A stretch of 34,399 bases of DNA, from NCBI GenBank assembly GCA_022340565.1, contig JAJDNR010000127.1:1-34399 (forward strand), written 5' to 3'. Shown in pieces: positions 1 through 10,796 of this stretch. The translations under genes and the position numbers were made by a program. Source of the stretch: Desulfofustis sp. Lineage in GTDB: Bacteria; Desulfobacterota; Desulfobulbia; Desulfobulbales; Desulfocapsaceae. The number at the start of each line of letters is the position of its first letter. Within the stretch, counting starts at the first letter, position 1. The notes beneath the pieces were generated by a model, which was given only the letters and a program-made list of their open reading frames with translations, had not been told where the DNA came from and made no database searches.

Positions 1-1
1 C

Positions 2-550
2 CAGTCGCTGGCGATGGAAAACGTCGAACTGCTGCAGGGGTGCGGAGCCGCCAAAATCGTTACCACCTGCCCGCACTGCTACAACACGCTGGCCAAGGAT
101 TACCGCGATTTCGGCCTGACCATGGCGGTGGAAAGCTACACTGTGTTCCTGGAATCCTTGATCGCATCCGGAACACTCAGGATCAAACCGGAATCGTTTT
201 CCTGCACCTATCACGATTCCTGTTACCTCGGACGCCACAACGATATTTACGAGCCGCCGCGCAGCCTGATCAGGTCGGCGGGCGGCACCGTCGTCGAAAT
301 GGAAAAATCCAGGGCGGAGGCCTTCTGCTGCAGTGCCGGAGGCGGGCGTATCCTCGCCGATGAGAACCTTGGCGAGCGGATCAGCATCAAGCGGGTGCGG
401 ATGGCGGCCGATACCGGTGCCGGTCAGCTGGTGTCAAACTGCCCGTTCTGCATGACCATGTTTGAGGACGGCGTGAAAGGGGCGGGCTTGGACGAAGCGC
501 TCAGGCCGGTTGATGTAGCCGAACTGCTCGCCGAGCGTGTGGATCAGTAA
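2..550 (+). CDS. CCG-domain Fe-S oxidoreductase, 3' part (partial)
   Basis: The frame is open to the left edge, so the N-terminal part lies outside the window; the first Met at 14 is internal. The visible part is the C-terminal cysteine-rich region of an HdrB/GlpC/EtfQO-like Fe-S oxidoreductase. It has a TTCPHC motif, then a second CCG-type module (SCTYHDSCYLGR, FCCSAGGG, NCPFC) that would bind a non-cubane or cubane Fe-S cluster. The usual CCG triplet reads CCS here. Such proteins pass electrons between acyl-CoA dehydrogenase/ETF and quinone or heterodisulfide-type carriers. That role fits the downstream SCP2, thioesterase and dienoyl-CoA reductase genes but is inference. The next gene starts 23 nt downstream, so they are probably one operon. 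Confidence 0.85.
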   Translation, partial: QSLAMENVELLQGCGAAKIVTTCPHCYNTLAKDYRDFGLTMAVESYTVFLESLIASGTLRIKPESFSCTYHDSCYLGRHNDIYEPPRSLIRSAGGTVVEMEKSRAEAFCCSAGGGRILADENLGERISIKRVRMAADTGAGQLVSNCPFCMTMFEDGVKGAGLDEALRPVDVAELLAERVDQ

Positions 551-573
551 CGATCAGGAAATGAGAGGGAGAG

Positions 574-879
574 GTGATTGAGACGATTTTTGCTTCGCTG
601 CCCGGTTCGTATGTGACCGGGGTGATAGACCGGGATAGCGTCTATTATTTTTCGATGGGAACAGTCAAGAAGACCGTCCGTCTTACAAGAGACGGTTGTG
701 TGGTGGAAAACGGGCGAACCGTGGATAACGCCGACTGCGTGTGCAAAACCGATGAATCGTTTTTCTTGTCCATCTGGGAGGACGGTTACCGGCCCGGCAT
801 GGGTGATTTCATGTCGGGAAAGATCAAATCGAACAATCCAGCGGCGCTGCAGCTGTTTCTGCGGGCGTTCGGCAAGTGA
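574..879 (+). CDS. SCP2 sterol-binding-like small protein
   Basis: A 101-residue protein with a GTG start preceded by a purine-rich GAGAGGGAGAG stretch. The C-terminal half (WEDGYRPGMGDFMSGKIKSNNPAALQLFLRAFGK) resembles the end of SCP2 sterol-carrier domains, where a GDFMSGKI-like strand is followed by a helix. The N-terminal half carries three cysteines and is less typical. SCP2-like domains bind acyl chains or acyl-CoA, which agrees with a thioesterase gene 27 nt downstream and an Fe-S oxidoreductase gene just upstream. No signal peptide or membrane segment is visible, so it should be cytosolic. The family call is from pattern recognition only, and the exact ligand is unknown. Confidence 0.6.
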   Translation: MIETIFASLPGSYVTGVIDRDSVYYFSMGTVKKTVRLTRDGCVVENGRTVDNADCVCKTDESFFLSIWEDGYRPGMGDFMSGKIKSNNPAALQLFLRAFGK

Positions 880-906
880 GGTTTTTGGGGGACAGGATCG
901 TAGCGC

Positions 907-1317
907 ATGGAAACGGCAACTGAAATCGTCGTACGCGGCTACCACGTCGACATGTATGGGCATGTCAACAACGCCAGGTACCTGGAGTTTCTGGAGGAGG
1001 GACGCTGGGCCAGCTTCGAGGCGCGGATCGATCTCGCCCGGTTGACGGCGTTGGGCCTGGGGTTCATGGTCGTCAATATCAATGTGAACTACCGCAAGGC
1101 GGTCGGTCCCGGCGAGCGGCTGCTGGTGTCGACGCTTCTGGAGAAAATCGGCACCCGTTCGGCGACGCTGAAACAGGAAATACGTCTGAAAAACAGCGGC
1201 AAGCTCGTGGTCGACGCGCTGGTCACCTTCGTGATCGCCGACCGGAGCGGCAAACTGGTGAGAATAGACGAGGATATCGCCTCCGAGCTGAGCAAGCTGG
1301 AGCAGCCGGCGGCGTAG
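907..1317 (+). CDS. hotdog-fold acyl-CoA thioesterase (YbgC/FadM/4HBT-like)
   Basis: A 136-residue protein of the 4-hydroxybenzoyl-CoA thioesterase (single hotdog) family. The N-terminus shows the signature YHVDMYGHVNNARYLEFLEEGR, in which the Asp of VDMYGHVNN is the usual catalytic carboxylate of the YbgC/FadM group. Length matches the family (about 130-140). It would hydrolyse acyl-CoA thioesters in the cytosol. A GGGGG-rich stretch at 889-893 may serve as ribosome-binding site. It is the last gene of the left-edge operon, and the next gene (radical SAM) is convergent, with only 12 nt between the stop codons. Substrate chain length cannot be read from the sequence. Confidence 0.85.
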   Translation: METATEIVVRGYHVDMYGHVNNARYLEFLEEGRWASFEARIDLARLTALGLGFMVVNINVNYRKAVGPGERLLVSTLLEKIGTRSATLKQEIRLKNSGKLVVDALVTFVIADRSGKLVRIDEDIASELSKLEQPAA

Positions 1318-1329
1318 CCCGGCGATTCG

Positions 1330-2199
1330 CTAAAGGCCCCGCAGGTACTCGGGACGAAGGTCGATTTCTCCGGCCAGTGCCCGGTCGATCAGCGCCAGCG
1401 TCGCTGCCTTGTCCTTCGGGAGACGGGCCTTGATCGGCAGGTAGTTCGATGCATGATTGGCATGGAACAACCCCCGGGTCAGGTCGGTGTGACGGATCAT
1501 GATCTGCAGTTCGGAGAGCATCTCCCGGGGGCCGGGCAGCACAAAGCGTCCCTGCTCCCAGCGGCGGTAGAGTTCGGTCTCGGGCACCAGCATCAGGCTC
1601 AGGGCGCCGACATATTCGGGATCGATTTCGGTAAGCGCGCGGCCGCTTTGTTCGGCGTGGCGATGGGAACCCTCAATACCTGCAATTCCGAGGATGACGG
1701 TGATGGACAATTTGATTCCGGCGGCCCGGAGTTTCTTTGCCATTTCGATAATCCGAGCCGATTCGCTGCCCTTGTTGATCGATGTGAGGACCTCGTCGTC
1801 TCCCGACTCGAGGCCCATATAGGCGATTTTCAGTCCCAGATCGCGCAGCTGCTCGAGCTCGCCGACGGTCTTGAGAGCGATGCTTCTGGCGTTTGCGTAG
1901 GTGCCGACCCGGGTGACCCAGGGAAGCTTGCCGCGGATCGCCTCGAGGATCGGTAGCAGCCGTTTCTGCGGCAGGATCAGGGCGTCGCCGTCGCACAGGA
2001 AGAGCCGGTGCTGACGGCGGCAGTGGTGTGCGGCGAATTCGATATCGGCCATGATGGTGGCATCGTCCTTGATGGTGAATCGGCTCTGTTTATACATGCC
2101 GCAGAACGTGCACGTATTATGCGAGCAGCCGGTCGTTACCTGCAGCAGGATCGAGTTCGCCTCGCTCGGCGGCCGGAAGATGTTGCCTTGGTAATGCAT
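1330..2199 (-). CDS. radical SAM protein (COG1032/Elp3-like)
   Basis: A 289-residue radical SAM enzyme. The cluster motif GCSHNTCTFCGMYK has spacing C-x4-C-x2-C, a variant of the canonical C-x3-C-x2-C shared by many proteins that begin M-YEG-IYRPPSE. Later blocks (CDGDALILP, RVGTYANA, YMGLESGDDEVLTSINKG, VILGIAG) are typical of the TIM-barrel radical SAM core. I start at the Met of MHYQGNIFRPPSEA because relatives begin there. An in-frame Met 14 codons upstream (2241) is possible, and the longer frame to 2373 is probably untranslated. No B12-binding or TRAM domain is visible. Reaction unknown. It is divergent from the dienoyl-CoA reductase gene and convergent with the thioesterase gene. Confidence 0.85.
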   Translation of the reverse strand: MHYQGNIFRPPSEANSILLQVTTGCSHNTCTFCGMYKQSRFTIKDDATIMADIEFAAHHCRRQHRLFLCDGDALILPQKRLLPILEAIRGKLPWVTRVGTYANARSIALKTVGELEQLRDLGLKIAYMGLESGDDEVLTSINKGSESARIIEMAKKLRAAGIKLSITVILGIAGIEGSHRHAEQSGRALTEIDPEYVGALSLMLVPETELYRRWEQGRFVLPGPREMLSELQIMIRHTDLTRGLFHANHASNYLPIKARLPKDKAATLALIDRALAGEIDLRPEYLRGL

Positions 2200-2231
2200 C
2201 GTGATGCCTGGTCTGAAGAATTGTTTGATAA

Positions 2232-4385
<2,154 letters not shown>

Positions 4386-4908
4386 GTGTGCTGCGGGCCG
4401 TGACAGGTGCCGGAGCCCCGATCGCACCCTCCGATTTCTGGGCAATCGCTCGGGGATCCGATTACAATCCGGTTTCCATCCGACTGCCTGGGAGTTCAGC
4501 CTCCGCTGGGATCTCCAACGGGTGCCTCAGACGCTGCAATGGGCGCTTATCCTAACTATTAAATTAATTATTTACGCAGCCCCCTGCACTCGGCGCTGAC
4601 GGGTTCTTCGATATGATGGGGTGAACGAGCCTGAGCTCGCTGCTGCCAGTCAAATTGATGGTTTCCATAACCAAAAAAAATATATCGATAAGCACCTGAT
4701 TGGTTCTGTTTTTTTACCAGAAAAAACCTTCAATACAAGTCAGTTACCATGTGTGGGTGGCTGGTCAGTCCAGAAAGGGCGTGGCCCCTGGTGGACGGAT
4801 GGGGACTAAGTTAAAGAATTCTTTTTAAAAAATCTTCTTTTTTGAGTACAGTGAACGGGCTTAAACCCTGGCGCATGAGCAATGCTGTCAAACCGGAACG
4901 GAGCTCGA
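4386..4908. other. gene-free leader upstream of the corrinoid-activator/acs cluster
   Basis: About 520 nt without a convincing gene. It contains AT-rich blocks (around 4557-4575 and 4664-4730) in a GC-rich chromosome, a G/C-rich stretch at about 4765-4805 that could form a small hairpin (AGTCC near 4768 with GGACT near 4805), and a short palindrome AAAGAATTCTTT followed by A- and T-runs at 4813-4845. Two short frames here (4375-4599 and 4621-4809) have no recognisable protein character. I find no B12-box or other riboswitch signature. It probably carries the promoter of the downstream operon, but I cannot place -35/-10 boxes convincingly. Confidence 0.5.
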
Positions 4909-6861
4909 ATGAGTAGGCCTACCGTCACATTTTTGCCGTACAACAGATCCATTCAGGTATCTGAAGGGGAGAGCCTTATCCGCGCGGCGCTGCAGGCCGG
5001 TGTTCATATCAACGCATCGTGCGGCGGCGAGGGAGTGTGCGCGAAGTGCCGGGTCCGGGTGGAACAGGGGCAGATCGACGGCGGCCAGTCTGAACGGCTC
5101 AGTACCGAGGACCAGGAAGCCGGTTACCGGCTCGCCTGCCAGACCCGGGTCTCAGGAGACGTTACCATCCGGGTGCCGGTCGAATCGGCCATGGACCGCT
5201 CGGTCTTCGACCACAAGGTTACGCCGAGACGCACCGCCAGAATCCAGCAGATGGATTTCGACAGCCTCAAAGAGAGAGGGCTGTTCATCCCGCCGGTGGA
5301 AAAGGTCCATCTGAAGCTGACGCCGCCCGACGCGCAGAACAACATGCCGGATCTGACCCGGCTCATCGAATATCTGAAACTGCAGGGAGAGCACAAGCTG
5401 GAGCTGACCATTCCAGTGATCAGGAAACTTCCGAGGGTTCTCAGGGAGCAGGATTTTGAAGTGACGGTGACCCTGGTGCGGCCAGTCCGGGACGACGGCA
5501 AGACCCTGCTGACCAATATCCAGAGCGGCGATACCACCCTGCAGAATTATGCGATCGCGCTCGACATCGGAACCACGACCATCTACGGTCAGCTGATCGA
5601 TCTGCGCAGCGGCAGGTGCCTCGCAGAGGACGGTGATTTCAACGGCCAGATCAGCTACGGCGACGATGTCATCAGCCGGATGATGTACGCCGAGAAGGGC
5701 GATGGCCTGCAGACGCTGCAGCGGACGGTGGTGGCGACGATCAACAAGGTTCTGGGCAGGATCATCGCCGGGGCCGGGGTCGACCGCGACGATATTTCCA
5801 CGATTACGATGGCGGGCAACACCACCATGACCCAATTGCTGCTGGCCATAGACCCGAGTCACCTGCGGCGCTCGCCGTACGTTCCCGCCGCTACCATGTA
5901 CCCGCCTTTCCAGGCTGCGACCATCGGTCTGGAGATGGCGGAGCACGCGATTGCGTTGATGTATCCTGCGATTTCAAGTTACGTCGGTGGCGACATCGTT
6001 GCCGGCATCATGGGAACCGGACTGTATCGCGAAGAGGAATTGACCCTCTTTCTCGATATCGGCACCAACGCCGAGATCGTCATCGGCAACAAGGACTGGC
6101 TGGCCTGCACCGCCTGTTCGGCAGGTCCCGCTTTCGAGGGCGGCGGCATTGAATTCGGCATGCGGGCGGCCACGGGAGCCATCGAAGATTTCTCTCTGGA
6201 TCCGGTGACCTACGAGCCGATGCTGCTGACCATCGGCGATGTCCGCCCGAAGGGGATATGCGGCTCGGGACTGATCACCATGGTTGCCGTGATGTTCGAG
6301 ATGGGGGTCATTAACAACCGCGGAAAGTTCAACCGGGATCTGGGGACCGAGCGGATTCGCGAAAACAACGGGATCTGGGAATTCGTGCTGGCGTTCAAGG
6401 AGCAGAACCAGATTGGACGGGACATCACCCTTTCGGAAATCGACATCGACAATCTGATCCGGGCGAAAGGGGCAGTCTACAGCGGCTGCATGACTCTGCT
6501 CGAAGAAGTCGGATTCAGCATGAACATGATCGAGCGCATCATCCTGGCCGGCGGATTCGGATCGTATATCGACCTGGAGCGGGCGATGACCATCGGCCTG
6601 CTTCCCGAGATCGATCCCGAGCGGGTCATATTTATCGGCAACGGCTCCCTGATGGGCGCGCGGATGAGTTCGCTGACCAACCGCATCCGCAAGGACGTGG
6701 TGGAAGTGACCAAGAAAATGACCAATTTCGAACTGTCGGAAACGCCGTCCTACATGGATCACTATGTCGCCGCCATGTTCATACCGCATACCGAGATCGA
6801 GAAATTTCCGCTGGTCAGGTCGCGGATGGAGATGTGGAGGAAGCTTTCGGGGAAGAATTGA
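4909..6861 (+). CDS. reductive activator of corrinoid Fe-S protein (RACo-like, 2Fe-2S + ASKHA ATPase)
   Basis: A 650-residue protein. The N-terminus is a plant-type 2Fe-2S ferredoxin domain with C38, C44, C47 (SCGGEGVCAKC) and C77 (RLACQT). A linker follows, and then an ASKHA-type ATPase region with ALDIGTTTIYGQL, TMAGNTTMTQLLL, FLDIGTNAEIVIGN, CSAGPAFEGGGI and AGGFGSYIDLERA. This is the architecture of RACo/DUF4445 proteins, which use ATP to push an electron uphill onto inactive Co(II) corrinoid. Placement directly before acsD, with acsC downstream, makes the AcsC/AcsD corrinoid protein its likely client. I start at Met 4909, preceded by GGAG, rather than the Met nine codons upstream at 4882. 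Confidence 0.92.
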   Translation: MSRPTVTFLPYNRSIQVSEGESLIRAALQAGVHINASCGGEGVCAKCRVRVEQGQIDGGQSERLSTEDQEAGYRLACQTRVSGDVTIRVPVESAMDRSVFDHKVTPRRTARIQQMDFDSLKERGLFIPPVEKVHLKLTPPDAQNNMPDLTRLIEYLKLQGEHKLELTIPVIRKLPRVLREQDFEVTVTLVRPVRDDGKTLLTNIQSGDTTLQNYAIALDIGTTTIYGQLIDLRSGRCLAEDGDFNGQISYGDDVISRMMYAEKGDGLQTLQRTVVATINKVLGRIIAGAGVDRDDISTITMAGNTTMTQLLLAIDPSHLRRSPYVPAATMYPPFQAATIGLEMAEHAIALMYPAISSYVGGDIVAGIMGTGLYREEELTLFLDIGTNAEIVIGNKDWLACTACSAGPAFEGGGIEFGMRAATGAIEDFSLDPVTYEPMLLTIGDVRPKGICGSGLITMVAVMFEMGVINNRGKFNRDLGTERIRENNGIWEFVLAFKEQNQIGRDITLSEIDIDNLIRAKGAVYSGCMTLLEEVGFSMNMIERIILAGGFGSYIDLERAMTIGLLPEIDPERVIFIGNGSLMGARMSSLTNRIRKDVVEVTKKMTNFELSETPSYMDHYVAAMFIPHTEIEKFPLVRSRMEMWRKLSGKN

Positions 6862-6993
6862 GGTCCGTCGAGCAGAGTGTTTGAAATATTGCTCCGGATC
6901 ATTTAAATATTGGGTGCTGAAGATTTGAAATTTCGTTTGTATCGGTGTTTTTCAAAGCGGTTTTGTATTCTTGCAAGGAACATAAGGTCATCA

Positions 6994-7063
6994 GGCGGCT
7001 GTCGGTCAGGTGCGGTTCGACCTGCCTGCGGTGCCGCCCGCTGACCGAAGACTAATCTTTTTT
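6994..7063 (+). promoter_or_regulatory. competing hairpins with U-tract before acsD (attenuator-like)
   Basis: Between RACo and acsD the leader holds two mutually exclusive stems. GGCGGC at 6994-6999 can pair with GCCGCC at 7033-7038, and TCGGTCAG at 7002-7009 can pair with CTGACCGA at 7041-7048. A third small stem, CAGGT 7007-7011 with ACCTG 7020-7024, competes with the second. A run of six T's lies at 7058-7063, just before the acsD Shine-Dalgarno at 7071-7076. The layout looks like a terminator/antiterminator or translation-control leader, but the T-run sits about nine bases from the stem, so termination efficiency is uncertain. Confidence 0.45.
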
Positions 7064-7081
7064 AACCTGAAGGAGGCTACA

Positions 7082-8644
7082 GTGGCATTTCAAATCATGA
7101 AAGAGTCCTATACCGGTGGAATCAGGGATATCTCCATTGGTAAAGGGAGCTCAGCCCTGATTGTCGGTGGAGAGACATGTTATCCCTTCTACACGTTTGA
7201 AGGTGACATGCCGAACAAGCCTGTCATTGCAATGGAAATCTGGGACATGGAGCCCGAGGACTGGCCGGAGGCGGCGGTGGCGCCGTTCAAGGATGTCATT
7301 TCCGATCCGGCTGCATGGGCCAAGAAGTGCGTTGATGAATACGGCGCTCAGGCCATCGTGCTCCAGTTGAAGTCGGTCGATCCCAATGACAAGGACGCCA
7401 GTCCCGAGTCAGCGGCTGAAACCGCGAAAAAAGTCCTGGCCGCCATCGATGTGCCTCTGATCATATGGGGATGCGCCAATCCCGACAAGGACGAGAAGGT
7501 GCTGAAGGCGATCTGCGAAGCATGCCAGAATGAAAACCTGCTTCTCGGACCGGTCGAGGAAAAGAACTACAAAGGCATCGCCGCCGCTGCGATGGGCTAC
7601 AAGCACTCACTGATCTCCTCATCGCCGATCGACGTGAACCTGGCCAAGCAGATCAACATCCTGCTGGAGAACTTCGGTATGCCGATGGAGCGGGTCATCG
7701 TCGATCCAACCACCGGCGGCATCGGCTACGGCCTCGAATACTCCTACTCGGTCATGGAGCGCCTGGGTATGGCGGCGATGACCCAGGGAGACAACAAACT
7801 TCAGTACCCGATGATCAACAACCTCGGCAACGAGGTCTGGAAGTGCAAGGAAGCCAAACAGACCGCCGAGCAGGCCCCGCTGCTGGGTGACCCTGAGCGG
7901 CGCGGCATCCTGATGGAAGCGGTCGGTGCCGTAGCGTATCTGCTTGGCGGGTCCAACATTTTGATCATGCGGCACCCGGAATCGATCCGGCTGGTCAAGG
8001 AGTTTCTGAACTGTCTGGCCGACGGCGGAAGCCTCGCAGACTCGGCGCCGATCTCCAAGAAAACCGGAGCGGTAACGATCGATTTTGCGGCGCTGGCCCC
8101 GGCCCCGGATCTGACCATCGCCGAGGAGAAGAAGGCTGCTCCGGCCAAGAAAGCGGCACCCGCCGCCCCGGCCGCCCCGGCTGCCCCGGCCAAGAAGCAA
8201 GCCGCTCCGGCCACGAAGGAGGCTGCCCCGGCCGCGCCGAAACCAGAGAAGGTGGAGGCGAAGAAAGAGGCCCCGCCGGTCGATCCGGAAGCAGAGGCCA
8301 AAGCCAAGGCCGAGGCTGAAGCCAAAGCCAAGGCGGATGCCGAGGCCAGGGCCAAGGCGGAGGCCGAAGCTAAGGCCAAGGCCGAGGCTGACGCCAAGGC
8401 CAAGGCGGAGGCCGAAGCCAAGGCCAAGCAGGAGGCTGAAAAGCAGGCCGCGGCGGACGCGCGTGCCGCCCGCGAGGCCGAGGAAAAAGAGCTGCGCCAG
8501 AAGCGTGCCGCGGAGAGGGAAAGGATGGCTGCTGCGCGTGGCAAGGACCGGAAAGAGGAGGTTTCGATGACGGCGGCGGCAATTCAGAGAACACCTCAGG
8601 AGAAAATACTTGATATGCTCAACAGACTCCATAAACGAGGATGA
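7082..8644 (+). CDS. acsD: CO dehydrogenase/acetyl-CoA synthase delta subunit (CFeSP small subunit) with extended C-terminal tail
   Basis: This is the small subunit of the corrinoid iron-sulfur protein, which carries the methyl group from AcsE to acetyl-CoA synthase. The start is GTG 7082, set by AGGAGG at 7071-7076. Residues 1 to about 345 cover the whole TIM-barrel subunit (for example VGGETCYPFYTFEGDMPNKPVIAMEIWDM, VDPTTGGIGYGLEYS, GGSNILIMRHPESI), close to the usual length of about 310-325. After that comes a tail of roughly 170 residues: an Ala/Pro/Lys linker, a long EAKAKAEA-type charged helix, and a final segment ending TPQEKILDMLNRLHKRG. The tail is unusual for the family. It lies between the corrinoid activator and cooS genes in the same operon. 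Confidence 0.95.
   Translation: MAFQIMKESYTGGIRDISIGKGSSALIVGGETCYPFYTFEGDMPNKPVIAMEIWDMEPEDWPEAAVAPFKDVISDPAAWAKKCVDEYGAQAIVLQLKSVDPNDKDASPESAAETAKKVLAAIDVPLIIWGCANPDKDEKVLKAICEACQNENLLLGPVEEKNYKGIAAAAMGYKHSLISSSPIDVNLAKQINILLENFGMPMERVIVDPTTGGIGYGLEYSYSVMERLGMAAMTQGDNKLQYPMINNLGNEVWKCKEAKQTAEQAPLLGDPERRGILMEAVGAVAYLLGGSNILIMRHPESIRLVKEFLNCLADGGSLADSAPISKKTGAVTIDFAALAPAPDLTIAEEKKAAPAKKAAPAAPAAPAAPAKKQAAPATKEAAPAAPKPEKVEAKKEAPPVDPEAEAKAKAEAEAKAKADAEARAKAEAEAKAKAEADAKAKAEAEAKAKQEAEKQAAADARAAREAEEKELRQKRAAERERMAAARGKDRKEEVSMTAAAIQRTPQEKILDMLNRLHKRG
8288..8460 (+). repeat. imperfect codon repeat encoding an Ala/Lys/Glu helix in AcsD
   Basis: Short imperfect repeats built of gcc/gag/aag-type codons (units like GAGGCCGAAGCCAAGGCC) encode about 55 residues of EAEAKAKA pattern inside acsD. 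The protein pattern predicts a long solvent-exposed single alpha helix. Synonymous variation between units (gct/gcc, gaa/gag, aaa/aag) indicates the repeat is not brand new. The repeats also generate long meaningless open frames on the opposite strand. Confidence 0.8.
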
Positions 8645-8715
8645 TCGACAAGGATCTGTTCGGTAATTTACTATTTGCGGACAAACACTGAATTTTAGTT
8701 GTGGAGGAAACAACC

Positions 8716-10746
8716 ATGGCAGAAGCTACAAAAAAACCAGTCGAGAAGGATCCTAAACTTGCAAACGTGAGAGAGTCTTCCATCGATCCGGCAACCCGGG
8801 AAATGCTTGCCCGTGCCCAGCAGTTGCAGATCGATACGGTTTTCGACCGGGCGGTGACCATGAAGCCGTGTGCAATCGGTATTCAGGGCATCTGCTGCAA
8901 GAACTGCGCAATGGGACCGTGCCGCCTGCCGCTGCCCAAAGGCGGAATCGACGGCGAGGACACCAGGAAAGGACTCTGCGGAGCAACGGCAAACACGATC
9001 TGCGCGCGCAACTTTATCAGGATGATCGCAGGAGGTGCCGCTGCCCATTCGGACCACGGTCGATCGGTGGCCGAGGTGTTCCTGTCGGTGGCCCGGAAAG
9101 AGACTGAGGATTATAAGATCAAGGATCCGCTCAAGCTCATTGCGATTGCGCCTCATTTTGGCGTTGCCACCACCGTTGAAGTTGACGGGGAAGTCAAAGA
9201 CAGGGATCTCGATGAGATCGCCCTCGAGGTTGCCGAACTCGCCTATGCCGAGTGGGGTAAGCCTGAAGGCTCGATCAAATACATCGAGCGTGCCCCGAAA
9301 CCGCTCCAGGAAAAATGGAAAAAGCAAGGAGTCATTCCCCGCAATGTCGATCGCGAGATAGTCGAGATCATGCACCGGACCCATATGGGGGTTGATCAGG
9401 ATTATAAAAACCTAATGCGGCAGGGAACACGAGCGGCGCTTGCTGACGGGTGGGGAGGTTCGATGATCGCCACCGACCTGCAGGATGTTCTCTTTGGAAC
9501 CCCGTCGCCGCTGCAGTCTGAAGCAAATCTCGGCGTCATGAAGGAAGATCATGTCAATATTATCGTCCACGGGCACGAGCCGGTGCTTTCGGAGATGATC
9601 GTCGCCGCCGCGCAGACCCAGGAGATGCTCGCCTATGCAAAGGAAAAAGGGGCCAGGGGGATACAGCTCTCCGGTATCTGCTGTACCGCCAACGAAGTGC
9701 TGCAGCGCCACGGCGTGCCGCCGGCCGGTACCTTCCTGCAGCAGGAACTGGCGATCATCACCGGCGCCTGTGATGCGATGGTGGTCGACGTGCAGTGTAT
9801 CTTCCAGAACCTGGCAAACGTTGCCAAATGCTTCCACACCAAGCTGATCACCACCCACCCGATCGCCAAGATGGAGCAGGACAACGTCATCCATATCGAG
9901 TTCGACGAGCACCATGCGATGGAGGATGCCAAGCGCATCGTCAAGATGGCCATCGAGAACTTCCAGAACCGCGGGGCCGATGTCATCATCCCGCCGTACA
10001 AGTCGGCCCAGATCGCCGGTTTCGGAGTCGAATCGATCCGCTACCATCTGGGCGGCTCGTTCCGGGGCGATTACTACACCCTCAACGATAACATCATCAA
10101 CGGCCGCATCCGCGGCATCGGCGGCGTGGTCGGCTGCAACAACGCCCGCACCAAGCACAACGAAGAGCATATCGTTATCATCAAGGAACTGATCAAGAAC
10201 GACGTCATCGTTCTGACCACCGGCTGCTCGGCCATCGCCGCCGGCATGCACGGGTTGATGACGCCTGAGTCCGCCGCCGTGCACTGCGGCCCGGGACTGG
10301 CCGAGGTCTGCGAGACGGTCGGTATCCCGCCGGTACTGCATCTTGGTTCATGCGTTGACAACAGCCGCATCCTGCTGGCGGCGACCGAGGTGGTCAAGGC
10401 CGGTGGTCTGGGCAACGATATAACTGATCTGCCGGCGGCGGGGAGCGCTCCTGAGTGGATGAGCGAGAAAGCCATCTCCATCGGCCAGTATTTCGTCGCT
10501 TCTGGTGTGTACACGGTCTTCGGTTACCATATGCCGCTCGATGGTGCGCCGGTATTCAAGGACTACCTCTACAAGGAAATGGAGAAAATGTACGGCGGTA
10601 TGTGGGATTGCGAGCCCGATCCTGTCAAGCATGCCCACAAGATGATCGCCCATATCGACAAGAAGCGCAAGGAACTCGGCATCGACAAGGCGCGCGAGCG
10701 TGTGCTGATGGATATGGCCGACCGCCAGGCGCTGAGCATGGAATAA
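8716..10746 (+). CDS. cooS: anaerobic carbon-monoxide dehydrogenase catalytic subunit
   Basis: A 676-residue Ni-Fe CO dehydrogenase (CooS/AcsA), which interconverts CO and CO2 and supplies CO to AcsB. The N-terminal cluster region has C52, C60 (D-cluster pattern) and C61, C64, C69, C88 (B-cluster pattern, GICCKNCAMGPC followed by KGLCGA). Downstream blocks fitting the C-cluster domain include SGICCTANEVLQRHG, VDVQCIF, GVVGCNNARTKH, LTTGCSAIAAG and HLGSCVDNSRI. Start is ATG 8716 with GGAGG at 8703-8707; the in-frame GTG at 8701 is too early. It belongs to the acs operon, after acsD and before acsB, so it is best read as the CODH of the bifunctional complex (also called acsA). Confidence 0.97.
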   Translation: MAEATKKPVEKDPKLANVRESSIDPATREMLARAQQLQIDTVFDRAVTMKPCAIGIQGICCKNCAMGPCRLPLPKGGIDGEDTRKGLCGATANTICARNFIRMIAGGAAAHSDHGRSVAEVFLSVARKETEDYKIKDPLKLIAIAPHFGVATTVEVDGEVKDRDLDEIALEVAELAYAEWGKPEGSIKYIERAPKPLQEKWKKQGVIPRNVDREIVEIMHRTHMGVDQDYKNLMRQGTRAALADGWGGSMIATDLQDVLFGTPSPLQSEANLGVMKEDHVNIIVHGHEPVLSEMIVAAAQTQEMLAYAKEKGARGIQLSGICCTANEVLQRHGVPPAGTFLQQELAIITGACDAMVVDVQCIFQNLANVAKCFHTKLITTHPIAKMEQDNVIHIEFDEHHAMEDAKRIVKMAIENFQNRGADVIIPPYKSAQIAGFGVESIRYHLGGSFRGDYYTLNDNIINGRIRGIGGVVGCNNARTKHNEEHIVIIKELIKNDVIVLTTGCSAIAAGMHGLMTPESAAVHCGPGLAEVCETVGIPPVLHLGSCVDNSRILLAATEVVKAGGLGNDITDLPAAGSAPEWMSEKAISIGQYFVASGVYTVFGYHMPLDGAPVFKDYLYKEMEKMYGGMWDCEPDPVKHAHKMIAHIDKKRKELGIDKARERVLMDMADRQALSME

Positions 10747-10796
10747 GATGTGATCAATTCGCATAACGATACTAATCCTCAAGAAAGGAGGAACAC

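Noticed and set aside
4621-4809. 62-codon frame in the gap before the corrinoid activator
   Set aside because: GTG start without Shine-Dalgarno, low-complexity AT-rich origin and no protein-like pattern.
4386-4908. Cobalamin riboswitch before the corrinoid genes
   Set aside because: I looked for a B12-box-like motif and the usual surrounding stems and found none.
8288-8460. CRISPR-like or satellite array
   Set aside because: The repeats are in-frame, codon-degenerate and lie inside acsD; they encode a charged helix.
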